Position numbers and translations under genes: made by a program
In this document: piece after piece, positions 18,443-26,210 of the stretch
How the letters are laid out: every line of letters starts with the position of its first letter
How positions within the stretch are numbered: the first letter of the stretch is position 1
Assembly: GCF_017104565.1 (NCBI RefSeq)
Contig: NZ_JAAGPD010000028.1
Coordinates: forward strand, 62,001 to 126,000
Reading direction: 5' to 3'
Source: Paraburkholderia sp. Tr-20389
GTDB lineage: Bacteria > Pseudomonadota > Gammaproteobacteria > Burkholderiales > Burkholderiaceae
DNA length: 64,000 nucleotides
Notes under the pieces: model-generated
The model's input: only the letters and a program-made list of their open reading frames with translations
Database searches by the model: none
What the model was told of the DNA's origin: nothing

Positions 18443-19512
18443 GACTGCGCTCCCTCGAACTCGGCCATTCGTGCGCGGAACAGTCCTTCGAGTTCGACTC
18501 GCTGCTTCTGGTCCTTGACATACCGGATGAGGTCTGCCGCTTCGTTTGCAGCGTCGGGGCCGGTCGCAGCGTTCAGCGCATCGGCCACCTCGGCATAGGT
18601 AACCATGCGCTCGTCGCTGCCTTTGTTCTTCTTCGCACTCGCCTTCATGCGACTCTTGACGGCAGCGGTGCCGCCCCCCTTGCCGTCTGGCGGCGCACCA
18701 TCAGCATCAGCCGGTTCAGCCGCTTCCTCACTACCCGTCTCAAACCATTCCGACGCCTCGCTCATCTCGTCCCGCAGCGATGCATAGATACGCTTCAGGC
18801 TGACCACCTGTGCGGGCGTGATCGCATCGAGCCTGCGCTGGATGCGCTTCTCGATCTGCTCTTTCGTGACGCTGAAGTGCGCGAACGCCTCGACCATCTT
18901 GCCCATCGCCTCGGCGCTGGTGTCGGCCCTCGCCTTGAGCGTCGCGTCGGCCTGCGCCATCGCCGCGTCGACCACGTCGCCCGGTATCACGGCTTCGAGG
19001 CACGCACGCACCCGGCGCTGCGCCATGTTTGCGCACAACTCGTAGACGTCGCGCTCGTCCTTGAGCGCGTAGCCCCCCTGTTTCGTGTCGCGCCAGTGCG
19101 AAACAACGAAGCCGATGCGTTTGCGCGTGCGAGTCTGCATGTCGACCGCGACCGCCTCGACTTCGGAGTACGGGATACCGCGGGCGTCGACGCCGCGTGA
19201 ACGGATGCGCCATGCAGCATCGACGTTTTCCCACTCTGCGGCGATCGCCTCCATTGCCTTGATCGACGGGCCGCGAATGTCGGTGCCACCCCGCGCATAC
19301 TGGTACTGACTCTTCTCCGCGAGCGTGGTGCGCGTGAAGGCGTTCAGGATGCGGTCCATTGCCTTGACGGGATCACGCGGGAAGCGCTGCGCCATCATGA
19401 ACACGACCTGCATTTCGGCCATTTCGCGGCTCTGGTCCTGCCGCGCGCCGGCCGACTCGGTGACATCCTTGCGCGGGCCGCCGCCGAACGGGGACTCGAC
19501 GAGATCACTCAT
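18439..19512 (-). CDS. putative single-strand DNA annealing (phage recombination) protein
   Basis: 357 residues, start MSDLVESPFGGG at 19512. The conserved core (GPSIKAMEAIAAEWENVDAA, FVVSHWRDTKQGGYALKDER, NMAQRRVRACLEAVIPGDVV) is a widespread phage family lying next to YqaJ exonuclease genes. The exonuclease gene overlaps its start by 8 nt. By lambda Exo/Beta analogy, its partner should anneal single strands. That role is inferred mainly from context. The C-terminal ~90 residues are charged and low-complexity (SEEAAEPADADGAPP), then a helical tail. Confidence 0.65.
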   Translation of the reverse strand: MSDLVESPFGGGPRKDVTESAGARQDQSREMAEMQVVFMMAQRFPRDPVKAMDRILNAFTRTTLAEKSQYQYARGGTDIRGPSIKAMEAIAAEWENVDAAWRIRSRGVDARGIPYSEVEAVAVDMQTRTRKRIGFVVSHWRDTKQGGYALKDERDVYELCANMAQRRVRACLEAVIPGDVVDAAMAQADATLKARADTSAEAMGKMVEAFAHFSVTKEQIEKRIQRRLDAITPAQVVSLKRIYASLRDEMSEASEWFETGSEEAAEPADADGAPPDGKGGGTAAVKSRMKASAKKNKGSDERMVTYAEVADALNAATGPDAANEAADLIRYVKDQKQRVELEGLFRARMAEFEGAQS

Positions 19513-20410
19513 TCGTTGCTCCTTTCTTTGCAGAAAAGCGGAAGTCGATGTACCGCATCGCCGCCACCTCGTATGCCTTGCGGTCGATAACCTTGCGCGT
19601 GTAGCCACCGCCGTTCGGCAGCAGGCCCACGCTCGCCTGACCCATCATCTGCAACAGCCGCGCACGCGCCGCGTCCGAGCCGGCATTCATGAGCTTTTCC
19701 TGCTCGTCGAAATCGAGCTTCGCGTAGTGCATGGCCTCGGCCTCGGCCGGAAGGCGGATCGTTTCGCCATTGGTGCCGTGATACAGACGTTTCATGAAAC
19801 CGATCGCGGTGGCGTGATTGAAGTCGAGTTCGGGCGGCTCGCGCTTCTCGACGTGTTGCCAGAACCGATGCTCGCCCTCGACCAGCATTTCCTCGAGTTC
19901 GAGATCGCGCACAAGGTGATAGACCACGAGCCGGTTGCCACCGACACAGGCGGCAAGGTCCCACTCGGGATAGTCGAGCGTGGCCATGTAGTGCGCCGTC
20001 TGCAGCAGGTAGGCAGTCGGCACCTGATCCGATCCTGGCTCACCCCATTCGTCGTTGAAGCGATAGGCGATGCTGTCGACATTCTTGATCTCGACGCCAC
20101 GCTTCTTGCCTTCGATCAGCCGGTCGACGTTGGCGAGCATCCACGGATGCTTCGGGTGACGGATGATCGCGTTGCGCCGTCGCAGCTTCACGTCGAAGCA
20201 CCGCGCGTACTGCGCCGCGATCACGTTTTCCATCAGCCTGCCGAAGTCAGTGCGCTCGTCGTCCGTATCACGCGGTGCGAACGGAGTGCCGAGCTTGATG
20301 TGATAAAGCTCCAGCGCGGTCATGTGCGGGCTCTGCCCCAGCGCAGCGGCGGCGTCGGAACCACCGATGCCCGTCTTGCGCTGTTCGAGCCACTCTTCGC
20401 GCGCGTTCAT
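19505..20410 (-). CDS. YqaJ-family viral recombinase / exonuclease
   Basis: 301 residues starting MNAREEWLEQRKTGIGGSDA. The motif WLEQRKTGIGGSDAAAALG is the YqaJ/lambda-Exo N-terminal signature. The PD-(D/E)XK core is visible as the E after DFGRLME, D in WMLANVDRLIE and EIK in GVEIKNVDS. It degrades one strand of double-stranded ends for phage recombination, together with the annealing protein that overlaps it downstream by 8 nt. Confidence 0.88.
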   Translation of the reverse strand: MNAREEWLEQRKTGIGGSDAAAALGQSPHMTALELYHIKLGTPFAPRDTDDERTDFGRLMENVIAAQYARCFDVKLRRRNAIIRHPKHPWMLANVDRLIEGKKRGVEIKNVDSIAYRFNDEWGEPGSDQVPTAYLLQTAHYMATLDYPEWDLAACVGGNRLVVYHLVRDLELEEMLVEGEHRFWQHVEKREPPELDFNHATAIGFMKRLYHGTNGETIRLPAEAEAMHYAKLDFDEQEKLMNAGSDAARARLLQMMGQASVGLLPNGGGYTRKVIDRKAYEVAAMRYIDFRFSAKKGATNE

Positions 20411-20853
20411 GACTGTGCTCCCTGCTCGCGCGAGGCCGCGCGTGCGAGCCGGTAACGCTGCAGTTCGGCAGCATGCTCGAAGCAACCGGTGCCCATTACG
20501 GTGAGTTCGGCTTCCTTCTCCGCAATCTGCTCGTCGGTCATATCGTCAATCGGGATCGAAACGGTAACGCCTTCTTCCTCGATCAGATATTCCTTCTGGA
20601 CGCGCGTGAAACCCGGCAGCACCAGTTGCTCGTCGGGCACGATCGCGGTCGACAGCTTCGCCCGACCGAGCCGCTTGCCGACCATCGAGCGCACATACCC
20701 GCGTGCGCACACGAGGTAAAAATCCCGGTCCTCACCATCGGGCTGGTTATGCCGTTGCATGACGACCTCGGTAATCCAGTCGGGGGGCTTCTTTCCCACC
20801 GTGGCCTCGATCACTTCATCGATCTCACAGTTCAGGTCGTTCGCGTTGAACAT
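20407..20853 (-). CDS. phage protein of unknown function (early operon)
   Basis: 148 residues starting MFNANDLNCEIDEVIEATV, GGAG upstream. It overlaps the YqaJ gene start by 4 nt. Acidic, with PDEQLVLPGFTRVQKEYLIE and an acidic DDMTDEQIAEKEAEL stretch. Its place between unknown and exonuclease genes suggests an accessory role in recombination. No family recognised. Confidence 0.7.
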   Translation of the reverse strand: MFNANDLNCEIDEVIEATVGKKPPDWITEVVMQRHNQPDGEDRDFYLVCARGYVRSMVGKRLGRAKLSTAIVPDEQLVLPGFTRVQKEYLIEEEGVTVSIPIDDMTDEQIAEKEAELTVMGTGCFEHAAELQRYRLARAASREQGAQS

Positions 20854-20858
20854 GCTTG

Positions 20859-21581
20859 CTACTCCGGCAGATTGACGACGAACCTGTCGAGCCACGCATC
20901 AATGACCGCGATGCGATCGCGCAGGGCCTGCCGCTCGTGCGGCTTGAACGCGCGTGCGATGCGCGCGGGATCGTGTGCGGCGCAGTAGTCGGCCAGCCTG
21001 TTGAGCGCGCCTTGCGCCTGCGTCGCGCTGGCAAAGTCGGCGGGGTCGATGCCTTCAAGGTCGACCAGCGGTCGCACCTTCTTTCCCTGTTGCGTGAGCG
21101 TTGTCACGGTCGGCGGCGCGTCGCTCTCGACCTGCCGCTCGAAGTCAGCCTTCGGCACGGCAGCAACACGCAGCGCAGCCTTGATTTGTCCCGTGCTCAT
21201 GTTGGCATCGTGACCAGCCGCGTAAATTCCATCGACGCGCTTCAAGCCGTCTGTAACGAATTCGCTCGAAGGACTACTTGGATTGACGCCTGCCCGAGTA
21301 GCTTTGTGCGTCGGGCTACCGCCCGGATTGCGTGGCACGCTCGCGAGCAGTTCGCCGCACCGGCGCGTGGCGCGCGCCTGAATGCGGATTGCCATCTTGT
21401 GCAGCCGGTCGTCGCGTGACTGTCGTGCATAGGATGCGAGCGCCATCGCCTTGTCGGCCCACGACTGGCACTCGTCGATCGCGGTGGCCTGCTCCAGCGC
21501 GGTGACCGCGTGCTGGTATGTGTCGGGCAGGCGCGCCTCGCTGATCGTGGGTAGCGTCGCCATCATGAGTGGCGTGTTCAT
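20859..21581 (-). CDS. phage protein of unknown function (early operon)
   Basis: 240 residues starting MNTPLMMATLPTISEARLP. Its ATG overlaps the stop of the 54-residue gene upstream (ATGA). Helical N-terminus, then a basic proline/serine linker (PRNPGGSPTHKATRAGVNPS) and a helical C-terminus (LNRLADYCAAHDPARIARAF). The N-terminal part looks like proteins often called ParB/DNA-binding associated in prophages, but I cannot assign a family. Confidence 0.65.
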   Translation of the reverse strand: MNTPLMMATLPTISEARLPDTYQHAVTALEQATAIDECQSWADKAMALASYARQSRDDRLHKMAIRIQARATRRCGELLASVPRNPGGSPTHKATRAGVNPSSPSSEFVTDGLKRVDGIYAAGHDANMSTGQIKAALRVAAVPKADFERQVESDAPPTVTTLTQQGKKVRPLVDLEGIDPADFASATQAQGALNRLADYCAAHDPARIARAFKPHERQALRDRIAVIDAWLDRFVVNLPE

Positions 21582-21742
21582 GCATGCCACCCGGCATCGC
21601 CATGCATGCGCCTAATCGCGACGCGCGGCTCGGGATAGCGCCAGCGCATCGACCACCACCTGCGGCGCAGCGCCTTCGGCATCGAGCGCAGCATCGCGCG
21701 ATAGCTGAACGGTGAGCGGCTCGTGAAACGATAGCAGTTCAT
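21578..21742 (-). CDS. small basic phage protein
   Basis: 54 residues starting MNCYRFTSRSPFSYRAMLRS, rich in Arg and Trp. Its start shares one base with the upstream stop (TGATG) and its stop overlaps the next start (ATGA), so both junctions indicate coupled translation. GGAGG lies just upstream. Function unknown; the strong positive charge suggests nucleic-acid contact. Confidence 0.6.
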   Translation of the reverse strand: MNCYRFTSRSPFSYRAMLRSMPKALRRRWWSMRWRYPEPRVAIRRMHGDAGWHA

Positions 21743-21966
21743 CACGCCTCCTCCGCGCGCAGCGTATGACCGGCCTGATGCATCGCGTGCTGAATGTCAC
21801 GGATCGATCGCGGGCCAATGCCGGGGAACTTGCGCAGGTCACTCGCGCGACACGCACGCAGATCTCGCACGCGCAGGATGCCTTCCGAACCGAGCCGGTT
21901 CAGGATTCGCAGGTTCAGGTCCAGCGTGTCAAGCCACGTGTCGATATCCACCGCGGTTTCATCCAT
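21742..21966 (-). CDS. RNA polymerase alpha-CTD-like phage protein
   Basis: 74 residues that align over nearly their whole length with the C-terminal domain of bacterial RpoA: LDTLDLNLRILNRLGSEGI, then LRACRASDLRKFPGIGPRSI. In E. coli numbering the DNA-contact residues R265, N268, G296 and S299 have identical counterparts, while C269 and K298 differ (R, R). It lacks the alpha N-terminal domain, so it cannot assemble as alpha. It is the first gene of the leftward operon, directly behind the predicted leftward promoter. A transcription-modulating role is inferred. Confidence 0.75.
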   Translation of the reverse strand: MDETAVDIDTWLDTLDLNLRILNRLGSEGILRVRDLRACRASDLRKFPGIGPRSIRDIQHAMHQAGHTLRAEEA

Positions 21967-22014
21967 GACTGCCTCGCCACGAAATTTGAAAACTTCAATC
22001 GGCTATCTCGCGTT

Positions 22015-22044
22015 TTTGTATTTTTCGATTAAGCGGGATCGCAA
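22015..22044 (-). promoter_or_regulatory. predicted leftward early promoter
   Basis: Minus strand TTGCGA (22044-22039), 18-bp spacer, TACAAA (22020-22015), about 50 nt upstream of the alpha-CTD-like gene. The TTCGATTAA repeats lie inside the spacer and just upstream of the -35. Confidence 0.4.
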
Positions 22045-22054
22045 TTTCGATTAA
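22024..22054. repeat. paired TTCGATTAA sites, 22 bp apart
   Basis: TTCGATTAA at 22024-22032 and 22046-22054, with a partial TTCGATT at 22064-22070. The 22-bp spacing is two helical turns. Placement around the leftward promoter fits operator sites for a phage repressor. Confidence 0.45.
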
Positions 22055-22201
22055 TCGTAGCCATTCGATTTTTCTTCGCAAGGGGCGTTATGTCGACAGT
22101 GCGGATTAACGAGTGGAATATTGTGTCTGCATTAAGTTCGCGATATCGTTTATTAAGTGATTTGAGAATGTCTTGTGCCGTAAGGGCCAGGAGGAAATTC
22201 T

Positions 22202-22251
22202 CGCCAGCAGTTCGCCATCTGCGCGCCACGAACTTCGCCAGCGCTTCGCCA
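22202..22251. repeat. five phased CGCCA direct repeats (11-12 bp period)
   Basis: CGCCA begins at 22202, 22213, 22224, 22236 and 22247. Three of the five are preceded by TT. The near-constant one-turn spacing places every site on the same DNA face. It lies between the divergent early promoters, outside any confident gene. Confidence 0.65.
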
Positions 22252-22316
22252 CCCAGAAGAAAAACCCTGATCGGGTTTACTCTACTTGTCGCCGCTACTT
22301 GACACAAAAGTCGATG

Positions 22317-22346
22317 TTGGCAACGGGCGCATCAAGGGTCTACACT
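22317..22346 (+). promoter_or_regulatory. predicted rightward early promoter
   Basis: TTGGCA at 22317-22322, 18-bp spacer, TACACT at 22341-22346, 45 nt before the start of the Cro/YdaS-like gene. A nearby TTGACA at 22299 lacks a good -10 at proper distance. Confidence 0.45.
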
Positions 22347-22390
22347 CACCTGACGTTTCCCTCACGTCCACGGTCTGGAGGCCAGCGGAA

Positions 22391-22684
22391 ATGGGTTTCG
22401 GTCGAAAGGTGAGTCGTGTGCCGCAGCAGCTAGAGCCGCTGCAGAGGGCGATCGCGATCTGTGGATCGCGGCGCGAGCTTGCGCGTCGCCTGCGTCATTA
22501 CGAGCCATGCACGTCGGGCAGGATCGATATGTGGTTCACCCGCGATACGGTCGTGCCACTCCACATGGCCCCGCTCATTTCGGCGGCGGTCGAAGGGCAG
22601 GTCTCGGTTGAGGAGCTTGAGAAGGCAACTCAGCGTCACCTCAGAAAGCGAGAGCGGGGTCGAGGTTTAAACACCTCTGATTGA
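22391..22684 (+). CDS. YdaS/Cro-like HTH regulator
   Basis: 97 residues starting MGFGRKVSRVPQQLEPL, GGAGG nine nt upstream. A single HTH is at ~15-60: LQRAIAICGSRRELARRLRH, then a recognition segment ending VVPLHMAPLISAAVEGQVS, the YdaS/Cro arrangement. First gene of the rightward operon, where Cro-type regulators sit in lambdoid phages. Highly basic C-terminus. No CI-like partner is found opposite it. Confidence 0.75.
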   Translation: MGFGRKVSRVPQQLEPLQRAIAICGSRRELARRLRHYEPCTSGRIDMWFTRDTVVPLHMAPLISAAVEGQVSVEELEKATQRHLRKRERGRGLNTSD

Positions 22685-22780
22685 GGGACCCGGCATCTCC
22701 TAATTACTCGAATAAAGCGGGTTTCAGTGCCAAGTAATTGACTAGGCGTGGGCTTTCTTTCGCCTTTTGTCCTGAAAAGA

Positions 22781-22813
22781 AAGACACCGGAGGAGCTAAC
22801 TCCGGTGTCTTTT
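22781..22813. terminator. strong intrinsic terminator
   Basis: Perfect 12-bp stem AAGACACCGGAG / CTCCGGTGTCTT with a 7-nt loop, flanked by A-run upstream (GAAAAGA) and TTTT downstream, so it can act on both strands. It separates the Cro-like gene from the ParB-like gene and may be a target for early antitermination. Confidence 0.8.
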
Positions 22814-22927
22814 GAGCCTTCCCGTTTGTTAACCGGGAGAGAGGACGAGCGAAAAGTATCACGTTGGACTTAAAAAGCAAAACCGGGGGAACGCTTAACC
22901 CGATATCTAGATACGAGGACAGTTAAA

Positions 22928-23635
22928 TTGCACGCCGATATCTTTTACCTCGAGGGCGCTGAGGTGGGTTCGCTGGAAACACACCCTCTCAGCGAGTTTG
23001 CGCCGGTCAGCACAAAGGTGGACGTGCGCGGCGAAATCAGGAATCCGATCGTGCTTCTCGACGGTCGGGTGTTCGATGGTCGTGCGCGCGTCGCCGCCGC
23101 CGCTCGGGACGGCCTGCGTTGCCCATGCGTGCGCTACCAGGAACGCGATCGCCATCCCGCGATGGTCATCGCGAATACGGCTGCCGCCCGTCTGTCGAAG
23201 CAGCAATGTGCGGTGCAGGCGGTGCGCATGCTGGCGCTGTTTGCGAGCCGTCCGGAGTGGCTGAGCCGGCTCGACCCTTCGATGCCTGACCGCGTCACAC
23301 GCACGCACGAGGGCCGCGTGCTGGTGCTGGACGCCTTCGGCGTGTCTGAGCGCAATTACCAGCGTGCGAAGGCACTGCCCGACGATCTGCTTGACGCGGT
23401 TTTCGATCATTGCGCCTCGCTGCCGAACGCTTTCTCCATGCGCGATCTTCCATCGGCCACCCGTCGCCGCGTCCTCGGACATGCGCTTCCCGATCAGCGC
23501 ACCGCGATCAATCGCGCGCTCGCCAAGCACAGGAAGCCCGTTATGGCGCGGAAGTGGATCAAGAACTTCGACGCCGCCGAGATCGCAGCTTTCCTCGAAA
23601 AGCAGATGGGCCACGTTCGCAAATTCAAACCGTGA
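22928..23635 (+). CDS. ParB-like phage protein
   Basis: 235 residues. TTG start at 22928 with GAGGA 8 nt upstream. The N-terminal ~80 residues follow the ParB/Srx layout (HPLSEFAPVS, EIRNPIVLLDGRVFDGRARVAAA). A helical DNA-binding part follows with LDAFGVSERNYQRAKALPDD. It may act in replication or as a regulator; partition is unlikely because no ParA is near. A second, different ParB-N domain occurs at 35400. Confidence 0.7.
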   Translation: MHADIFYLEGAEVGSLETHPLSEFAPVSTKVDVRGEIRNPIVLLDGRVFDGRARVAAAARDGLRCPCVRYQERDRHPAMVIANTAAARLSKQQCAVQAVRMLALFASRPEWLSRLDPSMPDRVTRTHEGRVLVLDAFGVSERNYQRAKALPDDLLDAVFDHCASLPNAFSMRDLPSATRRRVLGHALPDQRTAINRALAKHRKPVMARKWIKNFDAAEIAAFLEKQMGHVRKFKP

Positions 23636-23663
23636 GCGGCGCGGCGTCTAACCGGAGACAACG

Positions 23664-23915
23664 ATGGATAAGCACGTAAGGATCAGCTTCGAGATTAAGG
23701 CCTCGCCTGCTGCGGGCCGCGATGCATGGCTGGCAGCGACCCGCGAGCTACGCGCCCACGGCGTGCTCGACGCATGCCGTCGCCATTCGATTGTCGACCC
23801 GGGACATACCCACGGTCGCGAGTGGCTTTATGCAGACTCCCATGTGGATCCACAGCGCGAGATGATGGCGCGCAACCTGATGAAGGTGCGGCGCTTGCCG
23901 TGTGATCGCGAGTAG
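23664..23915 (+). CDS. small phage protein of unknown function
   Basis: 83 residues (MDKHVRISFEIKASPAAGRD...). CCGGAG precedes the ATG. Contains HTHGREWLYADSHVDPQ and a basic C-terminus. Located in the rightward early operon between the ParB-like and replication genes. Confidence 0.6.
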   Translation: MDKHVRISFEIKASPAAGRDAWLAATRELRAHGVLDACRRHSIVDPGHTHGREWLYADSHVDPQREMMARNLMKVRRLPCDRE

Positions 23916-23929
23916 GCCGGAGCGCGATC

Positions 23930-24970
23930 ATGCCTATGAACTACCCGAACAAGGCGCGCGGTCGCTTTCGCACGATCTACATGCGCATGTGGGGCGACGA
24001 GAAGTTCCGCAAGCTCTCACCGATCCCGGCGTGCGGACAGGGCCTGTGGGTGTATCTGCTCACAGGACCTCACACCGGGCCGATTCCCGGCATTTTCGAA
24101 AGCGGTCGCGCCGCGATGGCCGAATCACTTGGCTGGACCTTCGAAGACTTCGATAAAGCCTTGGGGGAAGTCTTGTCGCAAGGCCTCTGCGAGGTGGACT
24201 GGGACGCGCGAATGGTATGGGTTCCGAAAGCTGTCGAGTACAACAAACCGCAGTCACCGAATGTCGTGCTGTCGTGGCTGGCCGAGTGGGAAAAGCTGCC
24301 CGAATGTGATCTCAAGTGGCGCGCGTGCGAAGCGCTCAGAGCCTTTATCTGCGGGCTAGGAGAAGGCTATAAGGAAGCCTTCGCGCAGGCTTTCGGGGAG
24401 ACTAGGCATAAGCCTTCCCGAAAGACTATCGGGAAGTCGCGCGCGCGTGGAGAACAGGAACAGGAACAGGAACAGGAACAGGAACAGGAACAGGAAGAGA
24501 GTCAAAACCATATGTCGACCTCGTCGCACGCGACGACGCTCGACCACGCGAACGGACACGACGAGATCGCCAAAATTTTTGCGTACTGGCAGGAGCGCAT
24601 GCGCTCGCCACGCTCGGGTCTGAGCGACAAACGCAGGCGGCTGATCTCGACCGCGCTCAAGGCGCACAGTCCAGCCGACCTGTGCAGGGCCATTCGTGGC
24701 TGCTCCAAGGACGCATGGCATATGGGCACGAACGATCGCGGCAGGCCGTTCAACTCGATCGAACTGATCCTGCGCGACGAAAAGCACATCGATCAGTTCA
24801 TGGCTTACGACGAGAACGCGCCGCTGCCGGTGCGCAATGCCGGCCCCGTCTCGCGGCAGGATCGACGCCGCAAGACTGCTGAGGCGTTCGGCTTCGTGCC
24901 GCATGCACCTGACGAGTCGATCGTTGATCTGCCACCGGAGGACGTCCATGTCGTCGACGTCAAGCACTGA
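23930..24970 (+). CDS. phage replication initiation-type protein
   Basis: 346 residues. The N-terminal ~130 residues form a winged-helix-like domain typical of phage replisome organisers (FRTIYMRMWGDEKFRKLS, GLWVYLLTGPHTGPIPG). A basic linker carries a pure Glu-Gln repeat coded by a GAACAG hexamer (24452-24496). The C-terminal ~110-residue domain (FAYWQERMRSPRSGLSDKRR, NSIELILRDEKHIDQF) resembles primosomal DnaT/DnaD-like tails that bind ssDNA or loader. The next gene overlaps by 23 nt and probably encodes the loader. Confidence 0.75.
   Translation: MPMNYPNKARGRFRTIYMRMWGDEKFRKLSPIPACGQGLWVYLLTGPHTGPIPGIFESGRAAMAESLGWTFEDFDKALGEVLSQGLCEVDWDARMVWVPKAVEYNKPQSPNVVLSWLAEWEKLPECDLKWRACEALRAFICGLGEGYKEAFAQAFGETRHKPSRKTIGKSRARGEQEQEQEQEQEQEQEESQNHMSTSSHATTLDHANGHDEIAKIFAYWQERMRSPRSGLSDKRRRLISTALKAHSPADLCRAIRGCSKDAWHMGTNDRGRPFNSIELILRDEKHIDQFMAYDENAPLPVRNAGPVSRQDRRRKTAEAFGFVPHAPDESIVDLPPEDVHVVDVKH
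24452..24496 (+). repeat. in-frame GAACAG hexanucleotide tract
   Basis: Seven GAACAG units plus GAA, encoding (Glu-Gln)7 in the linker of the replication protein. Length changes by slippage would alter linker length without breaking the frame. Confidence 0.9.
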
Positions 24971-25478
24971 ATCGCGCGGCGCATGGCTGTGGCGAAAGAT
25001 GATGCAGGTCTACGGCGCGCGTTTCCTCGACATGTGGGAAGGCGTCGACGTCGACGAGATGCAGGTGACGTGGACCGAGGGTCTGCGCGGCCTGTCGCGC
25101 GAAGCGATTCAGCGTGGCATCGCAGCGCTATTCCACGCAAAGCATCCGCCGACGCTGCCCGAGTTCATCGCGCTATGCGACCCGCCGTCGACCATGCACC
25201 AGCAGCATCCGCTCGTGCTCACAGCGGAGAACCGCACGTCGCCCGAGCAGGCACGCGAGCAGCTTGCAAAGGTGCGGGAGGTTGCGCAATCGATCCTGCG
25301 TGATCCGGGCGCGCCTTGCAACGGCATCGCGTGGGCACACCGACTGGTCGAGCGGGCCGAGCGCGGCGAGCACGTGACGCTGCAGCAGATCAACTGCGCG
25401 AAGGCCGCAATCGAGCTGTGGCAGATCACCCACGGCACGATGCGCCACGAGCGCGAACCCGGCAGCGACGACGAATGA
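24948..25478 (+). CDS. putative helicase-loader / replication P-like protein
   Basis: 176 residues starting MSSTSSTESRGAWLWRKM; GGAGG is 8 nt before the ATG. The core WLWRKMMQVYGARFLDMWEG and LPEFIALCDPP resembles phage replication P-type proteins that load DnaB. It overlaps the preceding initiator gene. Function inferred from position and this motif; no ATPase motif is present, unlike DnaC. Confidence 0.6.
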   Translation: MSSTSSTESRGAWLWRKMMQVYGARFLDMWEGVDVDEMQVTWTEGLRGLSREAIQRGIAALFHAKHPPTLPEFIALCDPPSTMHQQHPLVLTAENRTSPEQAREQLAKVREVAQSILRDPGAPCNGIAWAHRLVERAERGEHVTLQQINCAKAAIELWQITHGTMRHEREPGSDDE

Positions 25479-25489
25479 GGATGAGCACC

Positions 25490-25987
25490 ATGCGAATCGA
25501 GTTCACGATCTACGGGCAGCCCGCCTCGAAGGCGAACTCGCGGAAGATTGTTCCGCGCAAGATCCACAGCAAGACGACCGGCGAACTCGTCACGCGCCCC
25601 ATGTCCATCAAGAGCGAAGCCGCGCGCGAATACGAAACGACCGTTCTCAAGCAGGTTCCACCGAAGGCCCGCCAGCGCCTCGAAGGTCCGGTGCGTGTCG
25701 CAATCCGTATCTGGTACGCGAGCGAGCGGCCCGATCTCGACGAGAGCGTGATCCTCGATTGCCTGCAGGACCGCTACGACTGGGTCAAACGTGGCACCGG
25801 CGAAAAAAAGGTGCTCGTGCATCGAGGCGTCTATCGCAATGACCGGCAGGTTCGGCAGAAGGTGATCCTGCATGGCATCGATCGCACGAACCCACGCGCT
25901 CATATCGTCGTCGAGCCGCTTCACGCGCAGCAGATGCAACTGGCGCTGCTCGACTCCACTGACCCGTTTGCAATGATCGAAAAATGA
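25490..25987 (+). CDS. RusA-family Holliday junction resolvase
   Basis: 165 residues, start MRIEFTIYGQPASKANSRKI with GAGG nine nt upstream; an ATG at 25481 is less well spaced. The family shows conserved acidic residues around the metal site, here RPDLDESVILDCLQDRYDWV, with D residues on the expected helix. It cuts four-way junctions in phage replication/recombination intermediates. The 3' end overlaps the next gene by 4 nt. Confidence 0.85.
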   Translation: MRIEFTIYGQPASKANSRKIVPRKIHSKTTGELVTRPMSIKSEAAREYETTVLKQVPPKARQRLEGPVRVAIRIWYASERPDLDESVILDCLQDRYDWVKRGTGEKKVLVHRGVYRNDRQVRQKVILHGIDRTNPRAHIVVEPLHAQQMQLALLDSTDPFAMIEK

Positions 25988-26208
25988 ATCGCAACCAGTT
26001 GAAGACCCGCGCGTTGCATGATCACAAGCGCGCATCGCACCTCGCTCACGACAACGATCGTATGCGCGAGGCCCTCGCCACGATTGCCGACATGGCCGAG
26101 CACACCACCAGCGCGCTTACCATGACCGATATCGCGCGCATCGCACGCTCGGCGCTCGTCGGTGGCCCGCCCGCAGACCCGACGCTTCAACATCCCAAAG
26201 GAGCGTGA
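25984..26208 (+). CDS. small phage protein of unknown function
   Basis: 74 residues (MNRNQLKTRALHDHKRASHL...), ATGA overlap with the rusA stop. Predominantly helical, with a predicted coiled segment (NDRMREALATIADMAEHT). Its conserved place after rusA supports a real gene. No function assignable. Confidence 0.6.
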   Translation: MNRNQLKTRALHDHKRASHLAHDNDRMREALATIADMAEHTTSALTMTDIARIARSALVGGPPADPTLQHPKGA

Positions 26209-26210
26209 AC

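Noticed and set aside
22029-22307. 92-residue minus-strand frame in the control region, at first a CI repressor candidate
   Set aside because: No HTH or family match, it overlaps the phased CGCCA repeats and the predicted leftward promoter, and has no good ribosome site.
15975-22715. TCGAGTAATT at ~15980 and its inverse near 22705 as attachment cores
   Set aside because: Only 10 bp, inverted, and the second lies inside the phage control region.
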